From Diploscapter coronatus (Eukaryota > Nematoda > Chromadorea > Rhabditida > Rhabditidae): DNA of 64,000 bases. Of the stretch, positions 24,101 to 35,625 are shown piece by piece. The stretch is taken from assembly GCA_964036155.1 (NCBI GenBank), contig OZ038422.1:85769201-85833200 (forward strand), written 5' to 3'. Each line of letters starts with the position of its first letter. Position 1 is the stretch's first letter. Both the position numbers and the translations under genes were made by a program. The notes beneath the pieces were generated by a model. That model was not told the origin of the DNA and made no database searches. It worked only from the letters and a program-made list of their open reading frames with translations.

Positions 24101-26042
24101 GAAGAACACGAATGGTTGGAATCGTAAAACGAATAAAAGGCAGAAATGGAGATAAAGCAGGGCATAAAAGAAATGAATGAGGGAACGACGATGCGAAATG
24201 GGGGATGCGGATGACCAGGCACAGACACCCGCTGACACGAGCGTTGAATGGCCACAAGGCCGACAGAGTGGTGGTACTGAGCAAATATTGGGGACTCTTG
24301 TAAAAGTTACAACTTTTTTGCTTGAAAAAAGGAAATTTCAAAAAGAATAAATTGCGCGTACGCCTGGCAGAATATATCGCGCGCGCGCCCAAACCGGTTC
24401 GCATTTTCATTAGATTCAAAAGCGAAATTAAAATGGAGAATTTATGGAATCGGATCAAATGGCTTGATGGAAGCTAAAAAGCGAACAAAATGGAAAATCG
24501 ACCGACTTACAATCCGATCATTCGGGAGATGGCTGAATAGAGCGGGATGATAATGATGGCGATCAGGAAGCGAATCAGAGTGAGGATGAGACGAAGCGGG
24601 ACGGGCCTGGAGATGATGATCAGGGCGGCGAGTCAACCGAGGAGATAGGGCTTGGAACGGGAACGCTTACCGAATGATATCTGGGATTGATACGGAGCGA
24701 ATCTCAATCTCCGCCACAGAGATACTGAACTGCTGAACTAGATGGGAGCAAAATAAAAGAGGTCATAAGAAGATTGCGAGAGTGTGGCAATTGAAGAGAG
24801 ACGAAGACAACAAAAAACAACAACCGAAGTGTGTTTGGGGCAAACGAGACGAGAAAAGAAGCGAATCGCTCCCTTTTCGTTTCTGGGATCTCTCAATTCG
24901 ACGTGCTCTCTAAGTGTCCAGACGAGGCTGCACGATGCACGAGTGCAATCAGCTGGTTGGCAGAAAGGGAAGAATCGAAGGGGGGAAAATGCACTGCAAT
25001 CCGATCGCACGCTTTTTTTATACAAATTCTTTCTCTCCGTTTTCGTTCTTTCTTTCCCTTTTTCATTCTCCTCTTTCTTTCTCGCCCTATTCTTCCCACT
25101 TATTTGCAGCAAAAAACACAGCCTTTTCAGCTCACTTCAGACTGCGTGTTGGGCACAAAAAGCATTGCTTCGTTGGGCATACAAAATAGGCAGCTACTCT
25201 CGGTGAAAAACTCGACGCAAATCGATTGCGCAAATGTCTCGGGCAGCAAATTTTCCTGAAAAGGAAAAAAGTAGCACTCGATTAACAGATTTTACTGACT
25301 ATGAAAATATGATATTTCAAATTTCGCTCAAAACTTCAAAGATAAGAATAATCCCAAGAGATTAGATAAATTGCTTGGATTTGCGGGAAAAAACGACAGC
25401 ATCTGACCAAAAAGGGTCTGGAAACTTCGTGAAAAGCTCCCAAAGGCAAGAGTTAAGAGCGGAATTTAACAGAAAAACAAAATGCAGAGAAGGCAAGAGA
25501 GGAGATGGAAGCGAACAGAGAATCGGAAAATCGAACACTCTGAGCCTCGGACCGCAGAGGAAAATGTAGAAATGGACTTCCTTTTTGAAGAGCCAGCGAA
25601 ATGAATGAGAAAATGGAACGCATTCAGGGAATTCTTATTCTTACACAATTCCATTTCAGATGCGTTCTTTTGAATTCTATACAGAAATGTAGTAAATTGA
25701 AAATGAAAATATCCACTCTAGGATGTTAATGAAAATAAATTGAACATGAAGAGGAAAATCTAAAAATTTATAGAAAATTGTAAACGTCATTTCTTAGAAC
25801 AAATGAGATGCAATAGAATTTAGAAATAGATTTTCGACCACCTAAGATGCAAATGAAAGTAATTCAGATTAAAAAGGGATTATACCTTCCTTTTCTAGAC
25901 TATAATAGGAAGAATTTGAATGAGTGGTGCAAAATTGAGAAAGCGGGAAGCGATTTTGTTTCTATGGTAACAACGCCAAATATAGATCTCACACCAATAT
26001 TCCCCTATTTTGCAATTTTCCTAGATATTATAAAATTTTCGA
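18157..26042. other. 7.9-kb stretch without a convincing gene
   Basis: The longest gene-poor span outside an intron. It has many purine-rich blocks (for example 19320-19400) and matching pyrimidine-rich blocks (about 25020-25090), a CG dinucleotide run near 24380, and scattered open frames up to 142 codons. These frames overlap one another in different phases and lack domain features, so I reject them. It is presumably upstream regulatory DNA of the yippee-like gene and tmem-17. I could not recognise tRNA, snRNA or known miRNA sequences here by eye. Confidence 0.5.
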
Positions 26043-26774
26043 ATGAGCCAATTAGACGCATCTCTGCAGGCTATTTTGCCTGAAAAACTCAAGTCGTCGG
26101 CGACGGTTAATTTGCCAAAAACTGGTAGTTTGAAGTTATGTGTTTTTGGGAAAATAATAAATTTTAGAATGCCATACAAGTCTACCTCTTCAAATAGCCC
26201 TTCATTTCAACGCATGTTTAACGCCTTTCCATCTTCTATCAGTCTGTCTGTGCCTTTATTTGAAGGTAACTTATATGTGTTTCGTATAAAATCTTCATGG
26301 TTGAGATAAACTTCAGTACTATTGTCTATCAGCGATTTACCAAGTGCTAATAATTCCGGCGATTATCGTTCATAGCATCGTAGAAATCGTAAGATTAGTT
26401 CTAGGCTATTATGGAAATTTGTCGGAAAAGGTAAGCTAATTAATATTCCTTTGGGAAACTTATTATTAGATGCCGGCTTTGTCGGGGTTCTGGATCACAA
26501 CTTTGGTCATCCAACTTCCGATGTCTATATTTCTCCTAGTCAACTTCGCCCTTCAACAACAACCTTTAGAAATCGCTATGTTATCCATTTTGCTCATTTT
26601 TCTGTGTATTCAGGTAAAACAACTCTAAGTGTATGTCTTAAAATTAGTTATTTCCAGCTATTCTTTGGATGCATCGTCATTAGAAACATTGCTGCCTACC
26701 AAATTCGAATGTTCAAGCAGCTCATTCAAGATGAAACCGATAAAGAAAATAATAATAACCGAGAAAATAAATAA
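26043..26774 (+). CDS. tmem-17: Transmembrane protein 17 (ciliary transition-zone component)
   Basis: Five exons (26043-26124, 26168-26265, 26317-26430, 26470-26613, 26658-26774) give 184 aa. Four TM segments follow a short N terminus: LPLQIALHFNACLTPFHLLS, YQVLIIPAIIVHSIVEIVRL, GFWITTLVIQLPMSIFLLV and LEIAMLSILLIFLCIQLFFG. The family hallmarks LGYYGNLSEK (vertebrate LGYVGNLQEK) and PALSGFW lie between TM2 and TM3. TMEM17 belongs to the MKS/B9 complex of the ciliary transition zone, which gates protein entry into cilia; in worms it acts in ciliated sensory neurons. The reading frame changes between exons, so single-frame ORFs miss most of it. X-box promoter motifs were not verified. Confidence 0.88.
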
Positions 26775-26997
26775 TTTAACTTTATCTTTAATCCTGAGAC
26801 AACTATTAACAGACATATTGCTTGATTTAACATATTGCTATCGAAAGGCAAAGTTATGTAAGCTATTTAACCCGTACTTGCAGATTTGGAGCATCATTGC
26901 TACATCACAATTTAGAATGAAAGACTAAATGATATGAAAGAAAAACATTAGCAACCTCTAGTTATAAGACTGTTCTTTAAATGAAAACAAAATATAA

Positions 26998-29900
26998 CTA
27001 AGGTCGTGTTCCATCACAATTAATGCCATCGAAGTAGACTGTGTCTGCGGCAAATTCAAGGATATCTGGCCGTCGATAGTCGATTAACGAATCTCGGTAT
27101 AATTCGCAGGTATTTAGTTTGCCTAAAGTTCCGCTTTCTTTCAAATCTACGAACATTCTCTTACCACTAGCAACAAAATTCGCCGACCGACATCTCAACG
27201 CGTAACACGCAGCAAAGCAATCCGAAGCCTCTTTCACTTGAACGGATTTTAACAATTTTCGACCTGAAATTTAGCTCATTTGTTTTTTTGTTTTTAAATT
27301 TATATTTCATACCAAGGAAAGTAGTTTGATACAATGCGCTATAGGTACATCTTCCGGCAGGCGGATACGAGGGTGGTGCTGAGGTTATTATCGGACGACC
27401 TGTGGTCTGAAATTTATTATTCGGAAAATTTCAATCGGCTATTTTGGATATACTGATTCCGGTTTTTCAGGAAGCGACTTGATAAATTTCTCGTCGAACT
27501 TGCGAGTTTTCACTCCATGCACTCGGTTCGTCTCTTTGTCCTTTCTGTAAGCGGGGTTATATGTTGAAAATGATCATCAAAAGTAACCTTCGTCTCTTCT
27601 TCGGCTCGGTCGTGGTCTCCGGATCAGACGTTGTCGTTCTCGTAGATTCAGGCGTCGTTTCATGTGTAGTTGTCTTCGTGTGATCTTCCAGTTCAGTATC
27701 CTAAATTTCAAAGACGTCCATCTTTCCTGGAAGCAATTTCGTTACCAATGTTGTTTCAATCTCAGATTCTAGGGTTGACTCCAGACTATCCATGCCTTCG
27801 GCTTCCGGAATTCCACTGGGCTTGGGCTAAATTGAATTTTCGTTATTGTTAATTGCATATTAGTTTTTCAAACCGTCGTCTTCCTGCTGCTGGATTTTTT
27901 GGATTTAACCGAATATCTTGGCAGATTCAATGGATTAAGAGGATCGGTAGTCGAGGTTTCCGATTCGGGATTTGTGACGACAAGCTTGTTTTTCATGTTC
28001 TCGGGCTTCATGACTTTCCTCCTCTTATGTTGTATCCGTTTCACATGGTGCCCTTTCTTGCTAAAATCATTTAAATGATGAGAGTTTCCCTCAAAAACTT
28101 TTACACCTTTCAAATACCGTCGGCTTTTTCTTTCGTAGTTTGACTTGATCGCTTCCTAGGACCTCGACTTTTTGATTAATTTTGTCTTCGGGCTCGTCCT
28201 CTTCGTCCTCATCGTCTTCCTCTGTCTGTTGTTGTTCTTCCTCCACCTCCTCAGGCAACTCCTTGCTGACTTTCCTGAGCAGGTCTTTGAACGAGTCGGT
28301 CTTTTTCGGAGCAGCAGGAGTGGGCTCATCGTGCTTCGTCTTGGCACTGTCGTCGTATTCTTCTTTTTCTTCCTTCGATGTCAGAGTCTTGTCGTCTTCT
28401 TCTAAAATCCACAAATAGTGTTTTTACTTCAAAACGTTTTCCACTTACCGTATTCTTCGTCGCTTCCGGATGCCTCCGTAACTTCTTCTTCAGAACCTTC
28501 TTCTTCTTCTTCTTCCTCATCTCCTTCCTCTTCTACAATTTAATTTGTATCACAACAAATTGATGAAATCAGCTTGCCTTCTTCATCTTTCTCATTTCCT
28601 TTGTCCTTCTCCATCTTTTTCATTTTCACCGATTCTGCTTTGCCTTCGGGCAATTTGGAGGCTTCAGTTGTGGTCGTCGTTTCGGAAGAAGGTTCAGTCG
28701 TATTTTTCAGGGTTTGTTCGATGTCGCGTTTCAGCTGCAGGAAATTGGTCATTTTGTTTCAAGATATGATGAAAGTCACCTCTTTATGCTCTCCTTCCTT
28801 GTTTAACAGATTCCCCTGCACAATTTCGTCGTCGTCGATTTTGCAGATCTCTCGAAGGTAAGCTTCCCTCATATCATCCTTTCCAACGCAGGTGTTCTCA
28901 AAGTACCCTCTTGCAGGCGGACCGGGAACATAATTAAATTTTTCGGGGTTGTTGAATCTGAAAGGACAATTTTCGAAATTATACCGAATCAGAAGGTACC
29001 GATTATGACGGTTGATGAGACAAGTCTCGCTCTCGTAGTAGTACTGGAACGACTGGCATGGTTCACCGTACTTCTTCTCGCCTTCCAAGCAACGACATTT
29101 GCAGTCCTAAGTGTTTGAAAACATATTCTTTCTGAAAATCAAAAGTGCATACCTGAGGATTAACGTTACTCTCCACAGCGAGCGCTACCCCTTCCAAAAC
29201 AAAGTCTGTCAATTCGAGGAAGCAGGAATCGGCTTTATCGCTCTTCTTCTTCTTTTTCTTCGTCTCTGATTTGGCCTTGGCTTTTGTGGTGGTCGTCGTG
29301 GTTGGAGTTGTTGTTGTCGTTGATTGTTGAGGAGCTTTGCACGTTTCACTATTCAAATATGGCGGAAGTTTCAGAATGGCAGTCGCGTGATCGCAAATCA
29401 TCCCGATGTATGTCGCATTGAAGTTGGCGATTTGCGGTTCGAAAAGACTCGGTCGCATGACGCGATCCTCAAGGTTCAGAATGCAATCCCGCTCGTTGTG
29501 ATAGTACGTCGTTGAGGTGCATTGGAAGCCATATCTACCGGAGTGTCTGCAAAAATAGCTCATTTCGATGCGACTCGTATAAAATAAACTCTACCTGCTC
29601 GTAGCGCAGTGGCATTCGCACTCCTCAATCGACACATCGTGCTCCAGACCACCCGCTACGGAGACCATCATGTGACCCAAATTAATGGATATATTGATTT
29701 TTCGAAACTACTCTCAAACCATAAATTCTCTCGAAGCACCCATGTTTCTCCACATTCAATCGCTTGTTTTCAGCTTCTTCGAACTCTTTCTGTCGCTGGA
29801 TAGCCGCCTTCACGTCAGGCGACAAGTATGCTGTGGTCGTCGTCACTGGTCTCTCAGTCGTTGATTCTTGGATAATGGAAGGCTCAAGGCGCTGCTTTTC

Positions 29901-31902
29901 TCAAATTTCACGGTTTTGTTTTTACGAAAAATGCACAAAACCTCGACTAGATCCAGAATCCTCTGGAGAATGAGAAGGTTTGGAGCTAGAAGCTTCTGTC
30001 GCAGGGGAAGTTGAAATTGTGGTCGTTTCTAGAAAAATGGAGTTTTGATTTGAAGAAAAATCAGTTTTGATACCTGTAACTTTCTCAGTAGTTACTTCCG
30101 CAGTGGTGCTAGGCTTCGTTGTTGTATCTATGAAAGCAGTAGCCTTCTTCAGCTCTTCTTCCTGAATCTTCTTTCTCTTCAGCTCCAGCTCCTTCTGCCT
30201 CTTCTCCCGCTCAATCTGCTTTTTGATTCTCTCCAATCTCTTGGCTTCTCTTCTGAGTTGTTGCTTTCTTCGTTGCATTGCCAGACGCTTGCGTTGACGT
30301 TCACGGGCTCTTTGCAACTAAAATATATAAAATTGCCTTTCCGGAATATCATTTTTGAAATCCTTTTTTTCGGATTTGAATGCGTATTTGGAAGCAGGTT
30401 TTGAGGTGCTTGAATTTCTAGGACTATTATGCAAAGCCTGTTTTAACACTAAACCAGTGTAGTTTGTCGAAGATTGGGCATGAGGGATGTATGCAGAATT
30501 GAAAATACTTTTAGAATTCCATAAAAAAAAAACGCCAACCCTCTTCTTCTGTAAAGCCTTTTGCCTCTGTTGAGCCTTTAGTCTTGCATTTTTTCTTCTT
30601 GCTGCTTGTAATCGTCTCAGCCTCTGAGCTCTCTGCCAGGCGACTCTGTTTCCTCTGTGGTTTCTCACTCCATCTGCATGTGCTCCATCCGATCCGCTTC
30701 CCGATTCAGCTTCCAATTCCAGTTCTTCGTCGTTCTTTTGCTCATCAGAGGCCGTAATCTCGTTGTCGTCAAGACCCATGTCGAGTTCGTCATCCTCGTC
30801 ACCAGATCCTGACCCAGAAGTCTCCAAGTTTTCATCTAGGTCACCGTCTTCATCGGTGGTCTCCTTATCGCCTTCAAATGGATCGTCGGGGAATTCCGAT
30901 GACGGGGGCTCCGTAACGAAGGAGACCTTGTTGCTACCCTCAGTCGTTGTGGAGAATTTCTTCGAGAACACAATGATGGCTTCAGAAATTGGTCCATCAG
31001 TAGTGGCGTTCTTCGTGGTCGTCTCAGAGGCTTGTGGAGTGGTGAACGTGGCTGTAGAAGGAAGCGTGCTCAGAACTGTTGTCGGCCATTCGGAAGAAGC
31101 CTCCGTAGCAGCTGAGGTCGTCGTGGTTTCTTCCTGCTTTCCATCCGTCGTTGGCAGTTCTGTGGTGGTTGCAATCAATTCCAACTTCCCGTATCCATCA
31201 CACATATTCGACGCAACGGCTTGGAGGACTGAAACGATAATTCCCTTTTGAATGACTATTTGGAAACCGCGCGAGACCACGAGACACAAGACATAGACGA
31301 AATAGTATAAGGGGTTAGGGCAGAATATGGAGAATGATAGGCTTTATTTTTCCACACTATTTCTCAATTTCTCGTGTCTCGTGATCTCGTTGTTTTCAAG
31401 TTGCTTTTTGAGTTGTTTACAGAAAGAAAACAACAACTTACTTCCTGGCTCGCAGCTGACATATTGATAAATCGACTCGATATCCTCGATCAGATCGTAT
31501 TTGCCACTGAAATGTATAGGATTATTTTGCTGACTAAAATCTCCAAACTCACAAATGACTATCCTTGTTGAGTATGCATTTGCCGCCGATGGCATAATAT
31601 TGGAACGACCTACATTTGTTCAGACTATTCGAACCGTATGTTGCTGCGCACAGGCATCTAAAATAATCAAATGTCGTTATTTTTCCAGAAGTAATAGCTT
31701 CACCTGCATTCATTGATGCTCTTACTGTCATGCTTCTCAAATTCAGCCCCAAGAAGATAATGCCTTCTCACAGTCCTGTAGCAGACTTTGGAAGACACCA
31801 CTGAAACCATTTTTGTCAATCACAACCGATTTCCGATGAATAATCAGTGAATGTTGCATTCATCGTTAGAGCAACAAACAATTTTACAAAGAATTCTATC
31901 AT
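26998..31902 (-). CDS. Large secreted multi-PAN-domain, Thr/Ser-rich matrix protein
   Basis: Many exons join into a protein of roughly 1100 aa. Order: possible signal peptide (MIEFFVKLFVALTMNATF) and PAN domain 1 (CYRTVRRHYLLG, RSFQYYAIGGKCILN; 31.8-31.4 kb); a mucin-like Thr/Ser region (31.2-30.9 kb); an acidic block with SGSGSGDEDDE and ESGSGSDG; a highly basic coiled-coil-like block (30.65-30.15 kb); PAN 2 (about 29.65-29.35 kb) and PAN 3 (about 29.25-28.8 kb) around a Thr and Lys run; an acidic/Lys region (28.7-28.1 kb); more Thr-rich linker; and PAN 4 (CFAACYALRCRSANFV), ending GTRP at 26998. PAN domains bind proteins or glycans in apical matrices. The start is uncertain: joining the signal exon needs a 26-nt intron, otherwise coding begins at 31810. 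No symbol is assigned. Confidence 0.75.
31258..31404. mobile_element. MITE family A, copy 3 (in PAN-gene intron)
   Basis: Starts ATTTGGAAACCGCG and ends TTGTTTTCAAGTTGC; arms CCACGAGACACAAGAC and TTCTCGTGTCTCGTG; GAAATAGTATAAGGGGTTAG against CACACTATTTC. The host intron 31229-31441 is 213 nt, 66 nt without the element. Confidence 0.85.
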
Positions 31903-33119
31903 TTCTGGGAAAGTTCAATATTCGCGCGCTTACTCATTCGAAGCGTTGTTATTTTTGTCGTAAAAATAATAGTACTATTTCGCAATAAACATAGAGCAGG
32001 GGGAAACTTGTCTGTAAAGGAATTGCGTATTGTGAATATGAATTTTGATGATGATGTTATGGGGAGGGTGAGTCACCGACCCTCGGGAAAGATCGACAAA
32101 TCATAAAAATCATTCAATTCGCCTATTTACCGGTCGTCAGGTAACCCGTTTACCTCGCATCACTATATAAACATAGCGCGGCAAATCTCTTCACTATAAA
32201 TAAGCGCCCGCGAGTTGTTTTCACTATATTATCACTTTACAGCTAACCTTTATTTTTTGCTATTTTTACTAGCTAATCGATATTGCTTTTTGCAATTTTT
32301 AATTTCATTTTTGTTCAGAAAGTTCTGCTAAATTATTAAAAACCGAACTGAGTAATGGGGGTGATTTCATCTGATCAGCGTCACTTTTAGCACTCTAAGC
32401 ATCTCCGAAACGTAGTAATTCATCATTTTTAATGAATCACGAAAAGTTTCTTGGCAAAAACAGTTTGTCAGCCTCTGTTCTTCTAGCAAAACTTCATCGA
32501 TAATTGCTTTTCGCATCATGAGTTTATCTAGAGAGCTCGGTATTTAAACCGAGCTCAGACCTGTCAGGCTCTATCAAGCGACCCATTCGTCTTTAACTTC
32601 TCAGTTATTATTTCAAACCTCTGCCAATCCCAACCTTTAACTCTTCCCCACTCATGAAATACATTTTTCTCGCCGGTAAATATTTGTCTTTTCGAAGCGA
32701 AGACGACTATTTACTGTTGGCAATTTGCTCTTCCGTCTTTATTCAAACGTTTTCCCTCTAACATACTACTGGGGCAAACCAAACTACCGTCGACCTAACA
32801 TCTATCTACAATTTAGTCAATTTAGTCCTCTGAAAGGGGAGGTGTTTATGCTCATGAAACTCATTTTTTGTGTACATAGATTCGTAGCGACAGTAGTTTG
32901 ACTGAATTTGTCGGGCTCAAAATTAGTTCTCGATTTTTACATGTTCTTTCGACATAGTCAAATAATGCCAGTCGCATAAATAGCGTCATGCCTTCATCAC
33001 TTCTCACTACTATTCCCACACTACTTGTTATATTTTCAATTTCTGACAAGACGTTACATTGTTTTAAATCTTGCTTGGCTTAGATATTTAGAAATTTAAT
33101 TGAGAGGTTTCAGAAGAAA
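31903..33119. other. Intergenic; contains a near-perfect palindrome
   Basis: No gene seen. Positions 32533-32556 read GAGCTCGGT, ATTTAA, ACCGAGCTC: a 9-bp stem around an AT-rich centre, possibly a dimer-binding regulatory site. Near 32063-32086 there is GAGGGT..ACCCTC symmetry around TCACCGACCCTC, a string that also occurs near 10367. Confidence 0.4.
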
Positions 33120-33633
33120 ATGCAATACCAATTCGCCGTCCTCTTGGTGTGCCTCGCTTCCACCGCCTATGCTCTGCTCGGAGTCGGACGGACTCAATCC
33201 ACCGCAGTCCGCGGTCAACTGATGTGCAATGGCCGGCCAGCTAGTGGTGTCAAGGTCAAACTCTACGAAAAGGAAGCCAGTAAGTTATTATCGTTTGAAA
33301 ACTCTTTAAAAAAATCTGAATTTTCAGCGTTCGACGTCAAAATGGCTGAGGGAGTGACCGACAATAACGGATACTTCCAACTCCAGGGCTACAAAACTGA
33401 AATCAGCACCATTGATCCGAAGCTCAACATCTACCATAAATGTAAGTTTGGAGAAGCGTTTTTAAGCAAAGGAAATTTTAGGCAACTACAACGGCCTGTG
33501 CTACAAGAAGATCGGCATGACCATTCCCGATCAGTACGTCAGCTCCGGCAGAAACCCCTCAAAGGTGTTCGACATCGGACAGATCAATCTGGCTTCTCAA
33601 TTCACCGGACAGACCACCGACTGCATCAATTAG
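33120..33633 (+). CDS. Transthyretin-like family protein (secreted)
   Basis: Three exons (33120-33279, 33328-33441, 33482-33633) give 141 aa. The signal peptide is MQYQFAVLLVCLASTAYA. The mature part starts LLGVGRTQSTAVRGQLMCNG, with the family motifs RGQLMCNGRPASGVKVKLYE, DNNGYFQLQGY and GLCYKKIGMTIPDQYVSSG, and a C-terminal TTDCIN. Length and cysteine pattern fit nematode transthyretin-like (ttr) proteins, a large secreted family; one member, TTR-52, bridges apoptotic cells to a phagocyte receptor, but most have no known role. tttcag lies six bases before the ATG, which suggests a trans-spliced leader. I cannot choose a numbered ttr symbol. Confidence 0.92.
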
Positions 33634-34260
33634 AGCAAACCTTTTTTCTCTAATAGTGAAATTTCTGATTCGATGTCCATATGTTTATGCCATTTCCACT
33701 GCTTCATCCCAGGGTCTTCTCTCACAACGCCATGATTTATATACATTTATTTATGATTGATTGAAAATAAACGATTCGAGGTGCTAAAAGACAACTAGTT
33801 TCTTTTTATGCGTAAAATTTCCCAAGAGAATTTCTTGGACAGTAAATAGTTCAGCTCAGTCCCAATAAAATGTCATTTCCGTTTTCCTCCTTCCTCGCCC
33901 ATTCACCCCGATCGCAATAATTCACAAAGAAAAACGATAATAAATCGAGCCGCGTTATCCTCATTGCTCTATTGTTATCCTTCTAAAGCGTCACGCTCGC
34001 TTCCCTAAGAGTTCCTAATATGGCGAACTTCACCTACTTTTGTTACTAATAACCATTAAATGAAAGAAACGGCGAAGGCCATGAACTTCTAATATGTGCT
34101 TTACGATATTGTTGACTGGAGAGAAAGTCGATATTCATGCAGCAACAATTAGAAATCGAATTTGGGGGAGCAAAATAGAGTGAGTCGTGTCGAAGAGAAA
34201 CGAGAGACGAATAGCGTGTAATGTTTGAATATCGGCGTATTCTCTTCCAATCAGTAATAT
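33634..34260. other. Short intergenic stretch
   Basis: 3' flank of the transthyretin-like gene, with AATAAA at about 33767. No other feature seen. Confidence 0.5.
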
Positions 34261-35625
34261 TTAAAACCCACCTCCAGTCTTGGAAACTTCATTGGCATTA
34301 TCCCTGACGGGAAGAGTCTCGATGTAAGGCACTCCCTGACCAGGTAGAGAAATATTGTCGATCGTCAGCTGGTTCAAGTATTGGCTTCTGCTCTTGTAAG
34401 GACCGATAACTCGGTGTTGGGTAGGATCGTCTCGAGCCAGGTGATTCACGTTTGCAGACTTGCCCATAGTAGTAGTAGACGGGTAGACTGTAGGAAGGTC
34501 AAAGCCGTCGTGAGGAATGCCAGTGATGATTTGAACCTGAATTTTCGAGTTGTTCTTCTGTCTTTGAAAGAAACAAAGTTACCTTTTGGTTTGGCGAAGG
34601 CGTTGGAGCATCATGAGAATGCTTAGCCTTGTCGAAGACGTGCAGCGGCCCTTGTGGAACTCCAGTGATCAGCTTGATCGGAACCTTATCGTGCTGTTGT
34701 TCTGCAAATTCTTCGCTCTTAACAGAGTCGAGAAAACGATCCATTCATACGTCTCTTTAGATCGTCGTTTTCGCATTTGGTGATGCAGGCCAGTTGAACG
34801 AGGTTGGAGTCGGAATTCGCCGGAAGCTCGTAGTCGGTGTACCGAGGATGACTGTATCTGAAATGTGGAATACGTGAAACTATGATCGATCGTTTTAAGC
34901 GATTTTCTCTACCTGCAATTCTGCGTGAATTCGTAGGAGATTGCACAAGTCCTCGTCAGCGTGTTGTAAACTGCTGTTCGGCAAAATTGACGTCCTGCAC
35001 AAAACTCCACGCAGTCGTGGATCGTGTTGATATTTATGCTGAACATTTTTGTACAGATACTTATTCTTTTCTACGTTTATCCCTTGATTTCCAAATGAAT
35101 CGATTATTTTTTGCTGACGTCACGCAATGTTATCGAGTGATCGGATGAAAGCGTGAAACGTCGCGCTATAGCTGATCGAGACAAATCTGGTGGCAAAAGA
35201 AGAGGATTAGTCACTGGCCGGCCGTTGGGCATCTAGCGCCTTCTTCCCCTTTCCTTCTCAAATCCCGCAGCGCTTTGTCACATTTTCGTCTCTTCTTCCC
35301 TAACATCCGGAAATATTCGATCCTTTCTCATAAACACGCTCGATCATAAACGCCTTTTTAGGGATGAAGATCACGGATCAAATTAATAATAAAGAACAAC
35401 TAGGGCTATTTTTGAAACGAAAATATTTCTTTAAGGGAAAACCCTACCTTGTGAAATAAAAATCTATCGAGGTAGCCTTATCATAGATGACAGGTTGCGC
35501 GAAATATTCCCGAATGCATTTTGCGGTAGAGCCTGAGTTTCTCGTTGAAATTACAAAACTTGAAAATTTGACCTACCATAGCTGCTCTCTGAAAATAATA
35601 GTATGAATAGCAGAAATATCGGCAT
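34261..35625 (-). CDS. Small secreted protein with one PAN/apple domain
   Basis: Exon 1 is a clear signal peptide (MPIFLLFILLFSESSYG). The second exon reads STAKCIREYFAQPVIYDKAT. The third completes the PAN pattern (IHDCVEFCAGRQFCRTAVYN, TCAISYEFTQNC). After YSHPRYTDYELPANS and LACITKC, 40-50-nt introns lead to a C-terminal tail with a repeated phrase, LITGVPQGPLHVFD and IITGIPHDG, and a related NISLPGQGVPYIE, ending TGGGF. A PAN domain plus short repeats fits an apical matrix or cuticle-associated protein. It lies 2.4 kb from the larger PAN gene on the same strand, with the transthyretin-like gene between, so the two may be old relatives. Exon phases all agree in this model. Confidence 0.75.

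Noticed and set aside
24738..25259. Four overlapping frames of 90-142 codons on both strands
   Set aside because: They overlap in different phases over purine/pyrimidine-biased DNA, with no signal peptide, domain or consistent splice structure.
30763..31251. 162-codon Ser/Val-rich open frame on the plus strand
   Set aside because: Antisense shadow of the Thr/acidic exon of the large PAN gene; low-complexity coding makes the opposite strand open too.
32655..32680. Plus-strand MKYIFLAG followed by a donor-like gtaaat
   Set aside because: Too short to support; the transthyretin-like gene downstream has its own signal peptide at 33120.
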